Origin: Oscillospiraceae bacterium
GTDB taxonomy: Bacteria; Bacillota; Clostridia; Oscillospirales; Oscillospiraceae
Direction of reading: 5' to 3'
DNA: 41,283 nucleotides
Assembly: GCA_031260605.1 (NCBI GenBank)
Contig: JAISLF010000016.1
Location: 1 to 41,283 of the forward strand
Positions 8,748-16,734 of this stretch are shown here, in pieces (positions within the stretch are counted from its first letter, which is position 1; the number at the start of each line of letters is the position of its first letter). The translations under genes and the position numbers were made by a program. The notes under the pieces were generated by a model. That model did not search any database, was not told where the DNA came from, and saw only the letters and a list, made by a program, of their open reading frames with translations.

Positions 8748-8757
8748 CCGGTTGACA
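8742..8757. promoter_or_regulatory. Perfect 16-bp palindrome over the -35 (putative operator)
   Basis: TGTCAACCGGTTGACA is its own reverse complement and contains the minus-strand -35 hexamer. A second short palindrome, ACAGGCCTGT, follows at 8755-8764. The position is that expected for a dimeric repressor site. The regulator is not identifiable, and the centre (CCGG) and length do not match the CcpA cre consensus. Confidence 0.5.
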
Positions 8758-8954
8758 GGCCTGTTACGGTTAAATATTTGTAAATGAAAGGTAAACGTAA
8801 TATTAACTTCCGTTTTTGCATTCAAAATGTACAAACTACCGTTCATTAGTGAATATTAGCTGCATTTTGTGCAGAGTGCGTCGGCGCAGTGGTTTTTGGG
8901 TAACCGGACGCCAGGTGTTTGCTTCGACTTTTTGATTTGCTTTACTTGGGGCAA

Positions 8955-9625
8955 CCGTGGAGCTGCGGCGCGGGTTGCCACAGGAATTGGCAAAGCACGC
9001 CCGCACCGCGCCCTGCGCTGTCGCGTGCGGCAAGCAGTTGCGTGTCACGACGCGCAAAGCGCGGAGGTAGACGAGGGCACCCTACCGCGTCTGCGCCGTG
9101 CGAGTGCGGCGGTTTTAGGCGAGAGGCGAAGAGAACCAAAAGCAGGGACGATGAGGGCATCGTCCCCTACAGAGATGAAGCCCTGGGGCAACGGAGTACG
9201 AACCCGCACCGCACAGGTACGCCGTTTGCCGCAACACACCCGCCGCGTCGGGACACGCACCACATTGCCGCTACAGCGGGCGGCAGCAATCGTAGCAGAA
9301 CCGTCCTTCTGGTAACCACCCCCTGCGCGGTTTGCGGTTACCCGCAAGCTTACCCGAGTCTTTAGCCCCGAACAGGCTTCGCCCCTGTGTGCGGCGGTGC
9401 GGAAGCGTTCGCCACGACCACCGCACCTGCAATTGGGTGGGTGCGCGCCCAATTGTGGCACAACCGTCGCCCGGCATAGAAAAAGTTTGCTTCTTTACAA
9501 AGAAGTCGCCCCTTTTTGGTTACTTTTTCCGGCGAAGCGGAAAAAGTAACCGCCCGCCGCGCAGGCGCGGGGCAGCGCGAAGCTGCCAAGTTTCGCCGCA
9601 ATTACAAACACCGCAACCACGGCGC
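8955..9625 (+). repeat. Dispersed repeat copy R2 (left-truncated)
   Basis: The interior and right end are recognisably the same as R3 and R4. Shared blocks include 'cgcaccgcgccctgcgctg', 'gacgcgcaaagcgcggagg', a small hairpin at 9145-9166, 'gcagcaatcgtagcag' and the right-end hairpin at 9518-9551. That hairpin has a 14-bp stem GGTTACTTTTTCCG and loop GCGAAG. The left-end hairpin is missing. Open frames through it differ between copies, so it is treated as non-coding. From 8765 to 8954 I see no gene. Confidence 0.75.
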
Positions 9626-9872
9626 AAAGATGCAAACACCAAAGTCAAAGCAAATCAAAAAGGCGAAGCAACCACCGGGCAGCAGATTACCGCCCCTACG
9701 TCCACCAAAAACCCCGGCGGCAATCCGCCGCCCAATATCTGCCGCAAGTCGCATGCGGCTACCAAACGCAAGTCTTCCGCAAACACAACAATCAAATCCC
9801 GTCAAATGCTATTTCTGTACCGATTGATTCAAAAAGCGCACTCGTAAAAAGTCAAAAGAGCGTTTCTTTTTC
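9626..9872. other. Gene-free spacer between repeat R2 and the MFS promoter
   Basis: I find no gene or RNA in this spacer. A short GC-rich inverted repeat (GGCGG/CCGCC, about 9717-9732) is present. The first part loosely resembles the sequence just beyond repeat R3 near 14130-14180, so the mobile or repeated unit may extend slightly past the hairpin end. Confidence 0.4.
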
Positions 9873-9901
9873 TTGACAAGCCCCGCTCCGCGTGGTAAAA
9901 T
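9873..9901 (+). promoter_or_regulatory. Sigma-A promoter of the MFS transporter gene
   Basis: TTGACA (9873-9878), a 17-bp spacer and TAAAAT (9896-9901). The predicted start is near 9908, with a leader of about 50 nt that ends in the CAGGAG ribosome binding site at 9947-9952. Confidence 0.8.
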
Positions 9902-9958
9902 TAAGATTAAAATTAATCTCGCGGCGCAGATTGCCGCAAACAGTTTCAGGAGTTGTTT

Positions 9959-11266
9959 ATGTCTGCACAACAAACAAAAAAACAGTCGGCGCTGCCGTCA
10001 ATTATCGGATGTCTGGTAATACAGCTGTGCGTCGGCATTATTTACATATGGAGCATTCTCAGCAGCGGCATTAAAAACGGCGCAACCGCAAGCGGTATGT
10101 TCGGAATCACGAATGCCTTCCCCAGCCTGACCAGTCCAAAGCTTGTTGCGACGATTATGGTTCTGGCGTTTGTCGTCGGCAACTTTATCGGCGGCTTTAT
10201 TAACGACAAGAAGGGACCGAAAATCACCTGCATAATCGGCGTGGTGCTCTTCTCACTCGGAATCGGCTCGTCCGGTCTCTTGACAGACGGCACGATTTTC
10301 CTGCTTCCCTTGACGTATTCCGCAATGGGCGGAATCGGCTCCGGCATTGCCTACGGCGCCTGCATTTCCTGCATACAAAAGTGGCTCCCGCACAAAAAGG
10401 GTCTCGCCTCGGGACTCGCGGCGTTCGCTTTCGGACTCTCGAGCCTTGTGTTCGGTCCTGTTTCGCGCTGGCTGATGGGCGTTTTCGCGACAAACAACGA
10501 GGTTAACTACACACCCGTGTTCTTAACGCTTGCGGGCGTGTTCTTCGTGCTCGGCATTGTCTCCTGCATTTTCGTCGCACTGCCGGGGGGAGAATATCTC
10601 GCCTCCCTGCCGCAGGCTTCGGCAAAGTCAAAGGTCGTCGCCACAAGGAAGAACTATACGCTCAAGGAAGCGGCAAAAACCGTTCCGTTTTGGGTGCTGT
10701 TCCTTTATATTGTGTTTATCAACGGCACCTGGAACCTCGCGCAGCCCTTCCTGCGGCAGTTCGGCATAGAGCGCGGACTTGCCGAGGGCATAGCGGTTCT
10801 CGTCGTGTCCCTTGCCGGAATACCGAACGCGCTGGGCAAGCTCCTGATGGCGGCTGTATCCGACAGGCTCGGCAGAATACCGACCTCGCTGTTTCTTTGC
10901 GGACTGACGCTTGTCGGAGCGCTATTCCTGACATTCATCGGCGGATACGGCTTTATGCTCTTCGTGTTCGTTATCGCTTTCGGCTACGGCGGTCCGTCGT
11001 CCATCAACGCCGCAATCTCAACCGACTTTTTCGGGCCGAAAAATTCCGGCACAAACTACGGCATTATTATGCTGGGACTCGGCATTTCGAGCGTTCTGTT
11101 CAACTTCATTAACGACAATCTGCTAAAGGCGTATGTAGACGCAAAAAACTATGCCCCGACGTTCATTATGGGCGCGGCGACGGCGATTCTCGCGGCGGCT
11201 TGTATGCTTATTATCAATGTGTATCTCAAGCGAATGAAGAAGGAAAACGCCGAGGCGGCGGAGTAG
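9959..11266 (+). CDS. MFS transporter, OFA (oxalate/formate antiporter-like) family
   Basis: A 435-aa twelve-helix major facilitator protein. The N-terminus (SIIGCLVIQLCVGIIYIWS, from about residue 13) and the repeated glycine-rich helices resemble the OFA group, whose members exchange or take up small carboxylates such as oxalate, formate or lactate. A DKKGPK loop follows helix 2, in the place of the MFS A-motif. A central cytoplasmic loop carries several lysines. The start ATG 9959 has CAGGAG at 6-nt spacing; a TTG two codons upstream is less likely. The substrate cannot be assigned from the sequence. Confidence 0.87.
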   Translation: MSAQQTKKQSALPSIIGCLVIQLCVGIIYIWSILSSGIKNGATASGMFGITNAFPSLTSPKLVATIMVLAFVVGNFIGGFINDKKGPKITCIIGVVLFSLGIGSSGLLTDGTIFLLPLTYSAMGGIGSGIAYGACISCIQKWLPHKKGLASGLAAFAFGLSSLVFGPVSRWLMGVFATNNEVNYTPVFLTLAGVFFVLGIVSCIFVALPGGEYLASLPQASAKSKVVATRKNYTLKEAAKTVPFWVLFLYIVFINGTWNLAQPFLRQFGIERGLAEGIAVLVVSLAGIPNALGKLLMAAVSDRLGRIPTSLFLCGLTLVGALFLTFIGGYGFMLFVFVIAFGYGGPSSINAAISTDFFGPKNSGTNYGIIMLGLGISSVLFNFINDNLLKAYVDAKNYAPTFIMGAATAILAAACMLIINVYLKRMKKENAEAAE

Positions 11267-11370
11267 GTTAGAAGCAATACCGCTGTTGCACAAAACGCGA
11301 GGCAACACCACACTGTACCCCAAATTCGTGATTAGACTTGCTGTTACACAAACGTGGAGCGACCCAAAAA

Positions 11371-11853
11371 ATGTCACAAAGACGTGATAAACAAAATTAC
11401 TACCTCGATATTGCCGACACTGTGCTTGAGCGCTCGACGTGTCTGCGCCGTCATTACGGCGCGGTCATAATCTCGAACGACGAGATTATCTCAACAGGCT
11501 ACAACGGCGCACCGCGCGGCAGACGCAACTGTATCGACCTCGGGTACTGCTTCCGCGAGGAAAACAACATCGCGGCAGGTCAGCGGTACGAGCTTTGCCG
11601 CGCCGTTCACGCGGAGGCAAACGCAATAATCTCAGCGGATCGCCGCAGTATGCTCGGCTCAACGCTGTATCTTTCGGGACGTGACGCGAAGTCGGGCGGA
11701 GTGATTGACTCCGAGTCCTGCTCAATGTGTAAACGTATGATCATCAACGCGGGCATTACCCGCGTAGTCTGTCGCCGCGCGGGCGACGAGTACTGCGTAA
11801 CGGATGTGTCAGAGTGGCTTTCGCAAGACGATACGCTTGCCGTAAAGGCGTAA
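11371..11853 (+). CDS. dCMP deaminase / ComEB-like cytidine deaminase
   Basis: A zinc-dependent deaminase of 160 aa that would convert dCMP to dUMP for thymidylate synthesis. The zinc and catalytic motifs are HAE (H80, E82) and C117/C120 in SCSMCKRM. The substrate-side block TGYNGAPRG is at 42-50. ATG 11371 is preferred, with GGAG at 11356-11359. A TTG at 11338 in the same frame has no ribosome binding site and would add residues not typical of the family. It may be cotranscribed with the upstream transporter, and an intrinsic terminator follows. Confidence 0.87.
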   Translation: MSQRRDKQNYYLDIADTVLERSTCLRRHYGAVIISNDEIISTGYNGAPRGRRNCIDLGYCFREENNIAAGQRYELCRAVHAEANAIISADRRSMLGSTLYLSGRDAKSGGVIDSESCSMCKRMIINAGITRVVCRRAGDEYCVTDVSEWLSQDDTLAVKA

Positions 11854-11858
11854 ATATC

Positions 11859-11893
11859 AGCCGCATAAAATACTTGTGCGGCTTTTTATTATT
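11859..11893 (+). terminator. Intrinsic terminator after the deaminase gene
   Basis: The stem AGCCGCA (11859-11865) pairs with TGCGGCT (11877-11883) across an 11-nt loop, followed by the T-rich run TTTTATTATTT. Confidence 0.75.
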
Positions 11894-11934
11894 TAGTCAG
11901 CATTATATACACGATAAAATTCCAGGCTTTGGAG

Positions 11935-11940
11935 TATAAT
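11935..11940 (+). promoter_or_regulatory. -10 element of pgk, nearly on the start codon
   Basis: A perfect TATAAT ends 4 nt before ATG 11945 and 10 nt before ATG 11951. The -35 region is poor. No Shine-Dalgarno sequence precedes either ATG. If the promoter is real, the pgk message is leaderless or has a leader of about 4 nt, with translation from ATG 11951. Confidence 0.45.
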
Positions 11941-11944
11941 AGTT

Positions 11945-13141
11945 ATGATAATGAATTATGTTAAGCAGACAGTAACAGACGTTTCAGTCAAGGGCAAGCG
12001 CGTTTTGCTGCGCTGCGACTTTAACGTGCCGCTGGACAAGACGACAAACAGAATAACAGACGACAACCGCATCATCGCATCACTACCGACAATCAGGTAT
12101 CTGCTTGAGCAGGGCGCGCGCGTTATTATCTGCTCACACCTTGGGCGCCCAAAGGGCAAAATCGTGCCTGAAATGTCGCTTCTGCCGTGTGCGCAAAGAC
12201 TGTCCACCCTGCTTGACAAATACATACCTCTGGTGAATGACGTAACGGGCGAATATGCGCTGAAAATGAGCGAAAACCTGAAAGACGGCGGCGTTATGAT
12301 GCTCGAAAACCTACGTTTTCATCCTGAGGAGGAGGCAAACGACCCGGAATTTGCGAAAAAGCTCTCCGCACTCGCCGATATTTATGTGTCAGACGCGTTC
12401 GGCGCGGCGCACCGTGCGCATGCCTCAACCGCAGGAGTTGCGCAGTATCTCCCGGCGTATGCTGGACTCCTGATTGACAAGGAGCTCTCCGCGATAGGCG
12501 ACGCGATAAACAATCCGAAGCGTCCGTTCGTCGCGATTCTCGGCGGGAGCAAGATTTCCGACAAGCTTGGGGTTATCCGCAACCTGCTGAACAAGGCCGA
12601 CAAAATCATCATCGGCGGCGGTATGGCCTACACCTTTATAAAGGCGCGCGGCGGGAGTGTCGGCAACAGCATTTGCGACGAGGAGAAGCTCGAGTATTGC
12701 AAGGAGGTGCTGGATCTTTCGCTTGAAAAGGGCGTTGAGATTCTTCTGCCGGAGGACAGCCGCATTGCGGCTGAGATCACCTCTCCCGAATACACCGTCG
12801 CGCCGTCCGGCAAAATCCCCGACGGGCTTGCGGGCTTTGATATAGGACCGACAGCCGAAACAATGATTTGCAAGGTCGTGTCGGAAGCGAAAACAATAAT
12901 CTGGAACGGGCCTATGGGCGCGTTTGAGTACGCACCGTTTTCCGGCGGAACGCAGGCGGTCACGCACTGCGTGGCGGACAGCGGCGCAATAACGATAGTA
13001 GGCGGCGGCGACTCCGCTGCGGCAGTACGCAAATTCGGTCTGGAGCACAAGATGACGCACGTGTCAACGGGCGGCGGCGCAACGCTGGAGTTTATGGAGG
13101 GCAGGGTTCTGCCGGGGATTGCTTGCTTGCTGGATAAGTAG
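11945..13141 (+). CDS. pgk: Phosphoglycerate kinase
   Basis: A glycolytic enzyme that transfers phosphate from 1,3-bisphosphoglycerate to ADP. Up to 398 aa, a normal length. The substrate loop RCDFNVPLD is followed by SHLGRPKG. The nucleotide-side motifs GGSKISDKLGVI, GGGMAYTF, WNGPMGAFE and GGGDSAAAV are all present. The start may be ATG 11945 or ATG 11951; the second gives MNYVKQTV and is better placed relative to the -10. It stands alone here and is not next to gap, tpi or gpm. Repeat R3 begins about 65 bp after its stop. Confidence 0.95.
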   Translation: MIMNYVKQTVTDVSVKGKRVLLRCDFNVPLDKTTNRITDDNRIIASLPTIRYLLEQGARVIICSHLGRPKGKIVPEMSLLPCAQRLSTLLDKYIPLVNDVTGEYALKMSENLKDGGVMMLENLRFHPEEEANDPEFAKKLSALADIYVSDAFGAAHRAHASTAGVAQYLPAYAGLLIDKELSAIGDAINNPKRPFVAILGGSKISDKLGVIRNLLNKADKIIIGGGMAYTFIKARGGSVGNSICDEEKLEYCKEVLDLSLEKGVEILLPEDSRIAAEITSPEYTVAPSGKIPDGLAGFDIGPTAETMICKVVSEAKTIIWNGPMGAFEYAPFSGGTQAVTHCVADSGAITIVGGGDSAAAVRKFGLEHKMTHVSTGGGATLEFMEGRVLPGIACLLDK

Positions 13142-13204
13142 CGGCGGGGATACCGTTGTTTTTTGGGGCTGATGTTTGCCGCGTCGTTTTAGCTTTTATT
13201 TGGG

Positions 13205-14110
13205 TGCTTACAGCTGTGCGCCGGAGGGTGCGTTGTTTGTAATAGGGGCGAAGCTTGGCAGCTTCGCGAAGCTAAACGCCTACGCGGCGGGCGGTTCCTT
13301 TCTTGTCTTGGCAAGAAAGGAACCAAAGAAGCCGCTTTTGGGCTTAGGCGGGTCGCGTTGCGGCAAGTGTACGTATCCGTACGTCCGAACCCGGACAGAG
13401 CTGCCGAATGACGGGCTTCGCCCTATGTGCCAGAGTTAAGTGCAGGCGGGTGGCAACCAGAATTTGGCGAAGCCAACCCGCACCGCGCCCTGCGCTGTGT
13501 CGTGTGGCAATCAGTTGCGTGTCCCGACGCGCAAAGCGCGGAGGTAGACGAAGGCACCCGACGCACCCACATAGCAGGGTGCGGTGGCACGACGCAAACA
13601 TCTGCGACAAACCAAACAAGGGACGTCGAGGACGCTGTCCCCTACGGAGATTGTTGTGGTAACGGGGCATTGCCTTGAACCGCAAAGTTGCACCCACCTC
13701 CACCACCGCACCCGCCCCGTCGGGAGACGCACCGTATTGCCGCACAATGCGCGTCAGCAATCGTAGCAGTCCATTCCTTCCGGTAACCACCCGTAGGCAG
13801 TTCGCGGTAAAATACAACCTTACCTAAGTCACCACCGCCGCGACAGGCGTTGACCCTGCGTGCGGCGGTGCGCAAGCGTTCGCCGCTATCACCGCAATAC
13901 GTTGCGGGGAAAGGCACACTCTGCATTGCCACAACCGCAGTTCCCGTATAAAAAAAGATTGCTTCTTCTAAAGAAGTCGCCCCTTTTTGGTTACTTTTTC
14001 CGGCGAAGCGGAAAAAGTAACCGCCCGCCGCGCAGGCGCGCAGCAGCGCGAAGTTGCCAAGCTTCGCCCCAATTACAAACACCGCACCCTGCGCCGCAGG
14101 TCAATTCTTA
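13205..14110 (+). repeat. Dispersed repeat copy R3 (complete, about 0.9 kb, inverted ends)
   Basis: The left end carries a 13-bp-stem hairpin at 13293-13324 (GGTTCCTTTCTTG, loop TCTTGG). The right end carries a 14-bp-stem hairpin at 13989-14022 (GGTTACTTTTTCCG, loop GCGAAG). Outside the hairpins, the left end read backwards resembles the right end: CCGCCCGCCGCG, then 'aagcttcgcccc', then 'attacaaaca'. These form imperfect terminal inverted repeats of about 85-100 bp. The outer edges of the two hairpins are about 730 bp apart, as in R4. It contains a small hairpin at 13620-13641. No transposase and no frame shared with other copies is seen. Confidence 0.8.
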
Positions 14111-14312
14111 CACCCGAGTAAAAGCAGAACAGAGAGGCAAAGCAAACTCCGGGCGACCGGGACGGACGGTCGCCCCCACGGTGTTCCCCAAAAAAAATCC
14201 GCCCCGCAAGCCCCCGACCGCCCCAACGTCAAAAAACCCCCGACAAAAAAATCACACCCACGGCAAAAATTGCCGGCAACCTATCATTTCATCAAGCAGT
14301 AAGGAGGCTTCC
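14111..14312 (+). other. relA upstream region with hairpin
   Basis: This is a gene-free leader between repeat R3 and relA. A perfect 9-bp hairpin GGGCGACCG/CGGTCGCCC lies at 14151-14175, and a 6-bp one (CGGCAA/TTGCCG) at 14261-14275. No convincing sigma-A promoter was found, so the relA promoter is either weak or lies within the repeat. An AAGGAGG ribosome binding site at 14301-14307 fixes the relA start. Confidence 0.45.
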
Positions 14313-16592
14313 ATGAAAAAAACGTCCGACATAAACGAAACAATGTCTGAAATTGAGGAGAACCTCCCTTCGCGTGAGGTTTTGGAACAGGTTTTAGAGG
14401 GGCTTCTTGCGGCTTTCCGTGAAATGCCTCCTAAGTCGCCGATTTTCGACCCCGAAACGGGCGAGCAAAAGCTTAGCGAAGCATTTTGGTTTGCAAGCGA
14501 GGCGCACGGAGCGCAAAAGCGCAAGGACGGCTCGCCGTACATCACGCACCCGACCTCCGTTGCAAAGCTCGTTATAGAAATGCACCTTGACGAGGACGCA
14601 ATCAGGGCGGCGCTCCTGCACGATGTCGTTGAGGACACGGCGATTGAGCTTGACACAATCCGCAAAATGTTCGGCGACAATGTCGCGGAAATTGTGGACG
14701 GGCTGACGAAAATCTCAAAGATTCACTTTTCCTCCGGCAAGCAGGCGCAGCACGAGTCCGTGCGCAAAATGCTTGTCGCGATGACAAAGGACATTCGCGT
14801 TATCATCATCAAAATTGCCGACCGCGTGCACAATATGCGCACGCTGCAGTTCCAGTCTCCTGCAAAGCAGCTTGAAAAGGCGCAGGAAACGCTGGATATT
14901 TATGCGCCGCTTGCGCACCGGCTCGGAATGCAGAAATTCAAGTGGGAGCTTGAGGACATTTCGATGCGGTATCTGCACCCAGAGCAGTACTCCGAGATTG
15001 AGCAGAGCATAAAGGAAAAAATCGCCGAAATTCCGGACTTTTTTAACACGGTTGAGGGACTGATTGAGGATTCTGTACAGGGCTTGCCGTTTGAGTGCCG
15101 CGTCAAGGGCAGGACAAAGCACGTCTACAGCATTTACCGCAAAATGCTCTCGCAGAACAAGCCTTTTTCCGAGATTCTGGATATTTTCGCGTTCCGCATA
15201 GTCATCTCCGGCACAGACCCCGAGTGCTTTACTATCCTCGGGCGAATCCACAACAGCTTCCGCCCCATTCCGGGCACCTTCAAGGACTATATTTCGTACC
15301 CGAAGCCGAACGGCTATCAGAGCCTGCACACAACGGTGCTGAAAAACGGCGTTCCGTTTGAGATACAAATACGCACAGAGGAGATGGACGCGGCGGCGGA
15401 GCAGGGAATCTCGGCGCACTGGAAGTATAAGGCGGGCGTTACAAAGTCGGGCGACGAGGCGGATTATGCTTGGGTTCGCCGGCTTGTCGAGAGCTTTGAG
15501 GAGGAGGACCCCGACGAGTCGATTGACACGCTGAAGATGGATATGTTCAGCGACCAGGTGCTTGTGCTGACGCCGCAGGGCGATGTGCGCATTATGCCCA
15601 CAGGCGCAACGCCGATTGACTTTGCGTACGCGATTCACTCGAAAATCGGCAACAGTATGACGGGCGCCAAGGTCAACGGGGCGATTGTCTCCATACGCCA
15701 CCCGCTGAAATCCGGCGACATTGTCGAGATTCTGCGCTCGAAAACGGAAAAAGGTCCCTCGCGCGACTGGCTGAACATCATCAAAACAAGTGAGGCGCGC
15801 AACAAAATCCGCCTGTGGTTCAAGCAGGAGCGGCGCGAGGAAAACATCACCCATGGCAAGGCGTCGTTCGAGTCCGAGCTGAAAAAAAGCGGTTTTTCGC
15901 TCCAGGAATTCACCGGGGCGGACGCGCTGCCGGAGCTGCTGAAAAAGCTCGGGTACCCGACTGCGGACGATTTTTTTGCCGCAATCGGCTATGGCGGAAT
16001 TTCCTCGCAGCGGAGTCTTAACAAAATCCGTGAGGAACTGCTTGCCGCAAAAAAAGAGAGCCTGAAAGCGCAGCTCGGCGCGCACGGCGCGGATTTGCCG
16101 GAGCCTCCGGTACCGCCGAAACCGCGAAAAAACCGCTCGTCTATGGGCGTTATCATCGAGGGGCAGGACGACTGCCTTGTGAAGTTCGCGAAGTGCTGCT
16201 CTCCCCTGCCCGGAGACGAAATTATCGGGTTTACAACGCGCGGCTTCGGCGTTTCGATTCACCGCGCGGACTGCAAAAACTACATTAAATCCGCACAAAA
16301 TGCGGAAAACAACGGCCGCTGGCTCTCTGCGGCGTGGGATATGGACAGCATAAAAAACGAGGGCTTCACCGCCGCGCTGAAGATTTTTTCTATGCGGAAC
16401 GACGGCATTGTCAACGATATTACGTCGCTTTTGCGCTCGCTCAAGGTGCGCTATGTCTCGATCGCGGCCAAGGACACGCCCGACGGCGGCGCGTTCACGG
16501 AGATAACGGTTGCGGACATAAAGCCGGAAATGCTGGACACGCTCACGCGGAGAATCGGCGAGCTGGACGGGGTGTACCGGGTGGATCGGTAG
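14313..16592 (+). CDS. relA: Bifunctional (p)ppGpp synthetase/hydrolase (Rel)
   Basis: The stringent-response enzyme that makes (p)ppGpp from ATP and GTP/GDP and also degrades it. 759 aa. The HD hydrolase domain has H65, H79 and HD at 103-104, followed by VVEDT, so hydrolase activity should be intact. The synthetase domain (about 240-370) contains KGRTKHVYSIYRKM, GTFKDYISYPKPNGYQSLHTT and EIQIRTEEM. A TGS domain covers about 413-475 and an ACT domain about 690-759. ATG 14313 follows AAGGAGG at perfect spacing. The frame stays open 453 nt further upstream into repeat R3, but that extension has no ribosome binding site or homology. Synthetase loop details (GTFKD, EEMD) vary slightly from the common GRFKD and EEMH. 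Confidence 0.94.
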   Translation: MKKTSDINETMSEIEENLPSREVLEQVLEGLLAAFREMPPKSPIFDPETGEQKLSEAFWFASEAHGAQKRKDGSPYITHPTSVAKLVIEMHLDEDAIRAALLHDVVEDTAIELDTIRKMFGDNVAEIVDGLTKISKIHFSSGKQAQHESVRKMLVAMTKDIRVIIIKIADRVHNMRTLQFQSPAKQLEKAQETLDIYAPLAHRLGMQKFKWELEDISMRYLHPEQYSEIEQSIKEKIAEIPDFFNTVEGLIEDSVQGLPFECRVKGRTKHVYSIYRKMLSQNKPFSEILDIFAFRIVISGTDPECFTILGRIHNSFRPIPGTFKDYISYPKPNGYQSLHTTVLKNGVPFEIQIRTEEMDAAAEQGISAHWKYKAGVTKSGDEADYAWVRRLVESFEEEDPDESIDTLKMDMFSDQVLVLTPQGDVRIMPTGATPIDFAYAIHSKIGNSMTGAKVNGAIVSIRHPLKSGDIVEILRSKTEKGPSRDWLNIIKTSEARNKIRLWFKQERREENITHGKASFESELKKSGFSLQEFTGADALPELLKKLGYPTADDFFAAIGYGGISSQRSLNKIREELLAAKKESLKAQLGAHGADLPEPPVPPKPRKNRSSMGVIIEGQDDCLVKFAKCCSPLPGDEIIGFTTRGFGVSIHRADCKNYIKSAQNAENNGRWLSAAWDMDSIKNEGFTAALKIFSMRNDGIVNDITSLLRSLKVRYVSIAAKDTPDGGAFTEITVADIKPEMLDTLTRRIGELDGVYRVDR

Positions 16593-16617
16593 CGTGGGTG
16601 TGTGCGGGGTTGTGCTG

Positions 16618-16648
16618 AGCGGGGGTGCGGGGGTACCTCCGCTTTTTT
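16618..16648 (+). terminator. Intrinsic terminator of relA
   Basis: AGCGGGGG (16618-16625) pairs with CCTCCGCT (16636-16643) through one G-T wobble, and a run of six T follows. Confidence 0.7.
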
Positions 16649-16669
16649 GTGTTATTTTACATATACGTA

Positions 16670-16698
16670 TTGCATTTTTCTGCCGTAATGTGTATAAT
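16670..16698 (+). promoter_or_regulatory. Promoter of the SIR2-TPR gene
   Basis: TTGCAT (16670-16675), a 17-bp spacer and a perfect TATAAT (16693-16698). Transcription would start near 16705, about 30 nt before the ATG at 16735. This supports a gene start at 16735 rather than at 16919. Confidence 0.6.
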
Positions 16699-16734
16699 GA
16701 AGTGGAATAAACACGGATTTGGGGCGTGGGCACT

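Noticed and set aside
8869-9847. Several 100-170 aa open frames in repeat R2, and similar ones in R3 and R4
   Set aside because: The frames differ in position and length between copies, are rich in Arg/Pro/Ala as expected from GC-rich non-coding DNA, lack ribosome binding sites and match no family known to me.
13293-13324. Repeat end hairpin as the pgk transcription terminator
   Set aside because: The stem is strong, but no T-run follows on either strand, and the same hairpin occurs where no gene ends. A role in termination is possible but not supported.
13860-14312. N-terminal extension of relA running back into repeat R3
   Set aside because: ATG 14313 has an ideal AAGGAGG and a normal family length. 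The extension is the translated repeat end and has no ribosome binding site.
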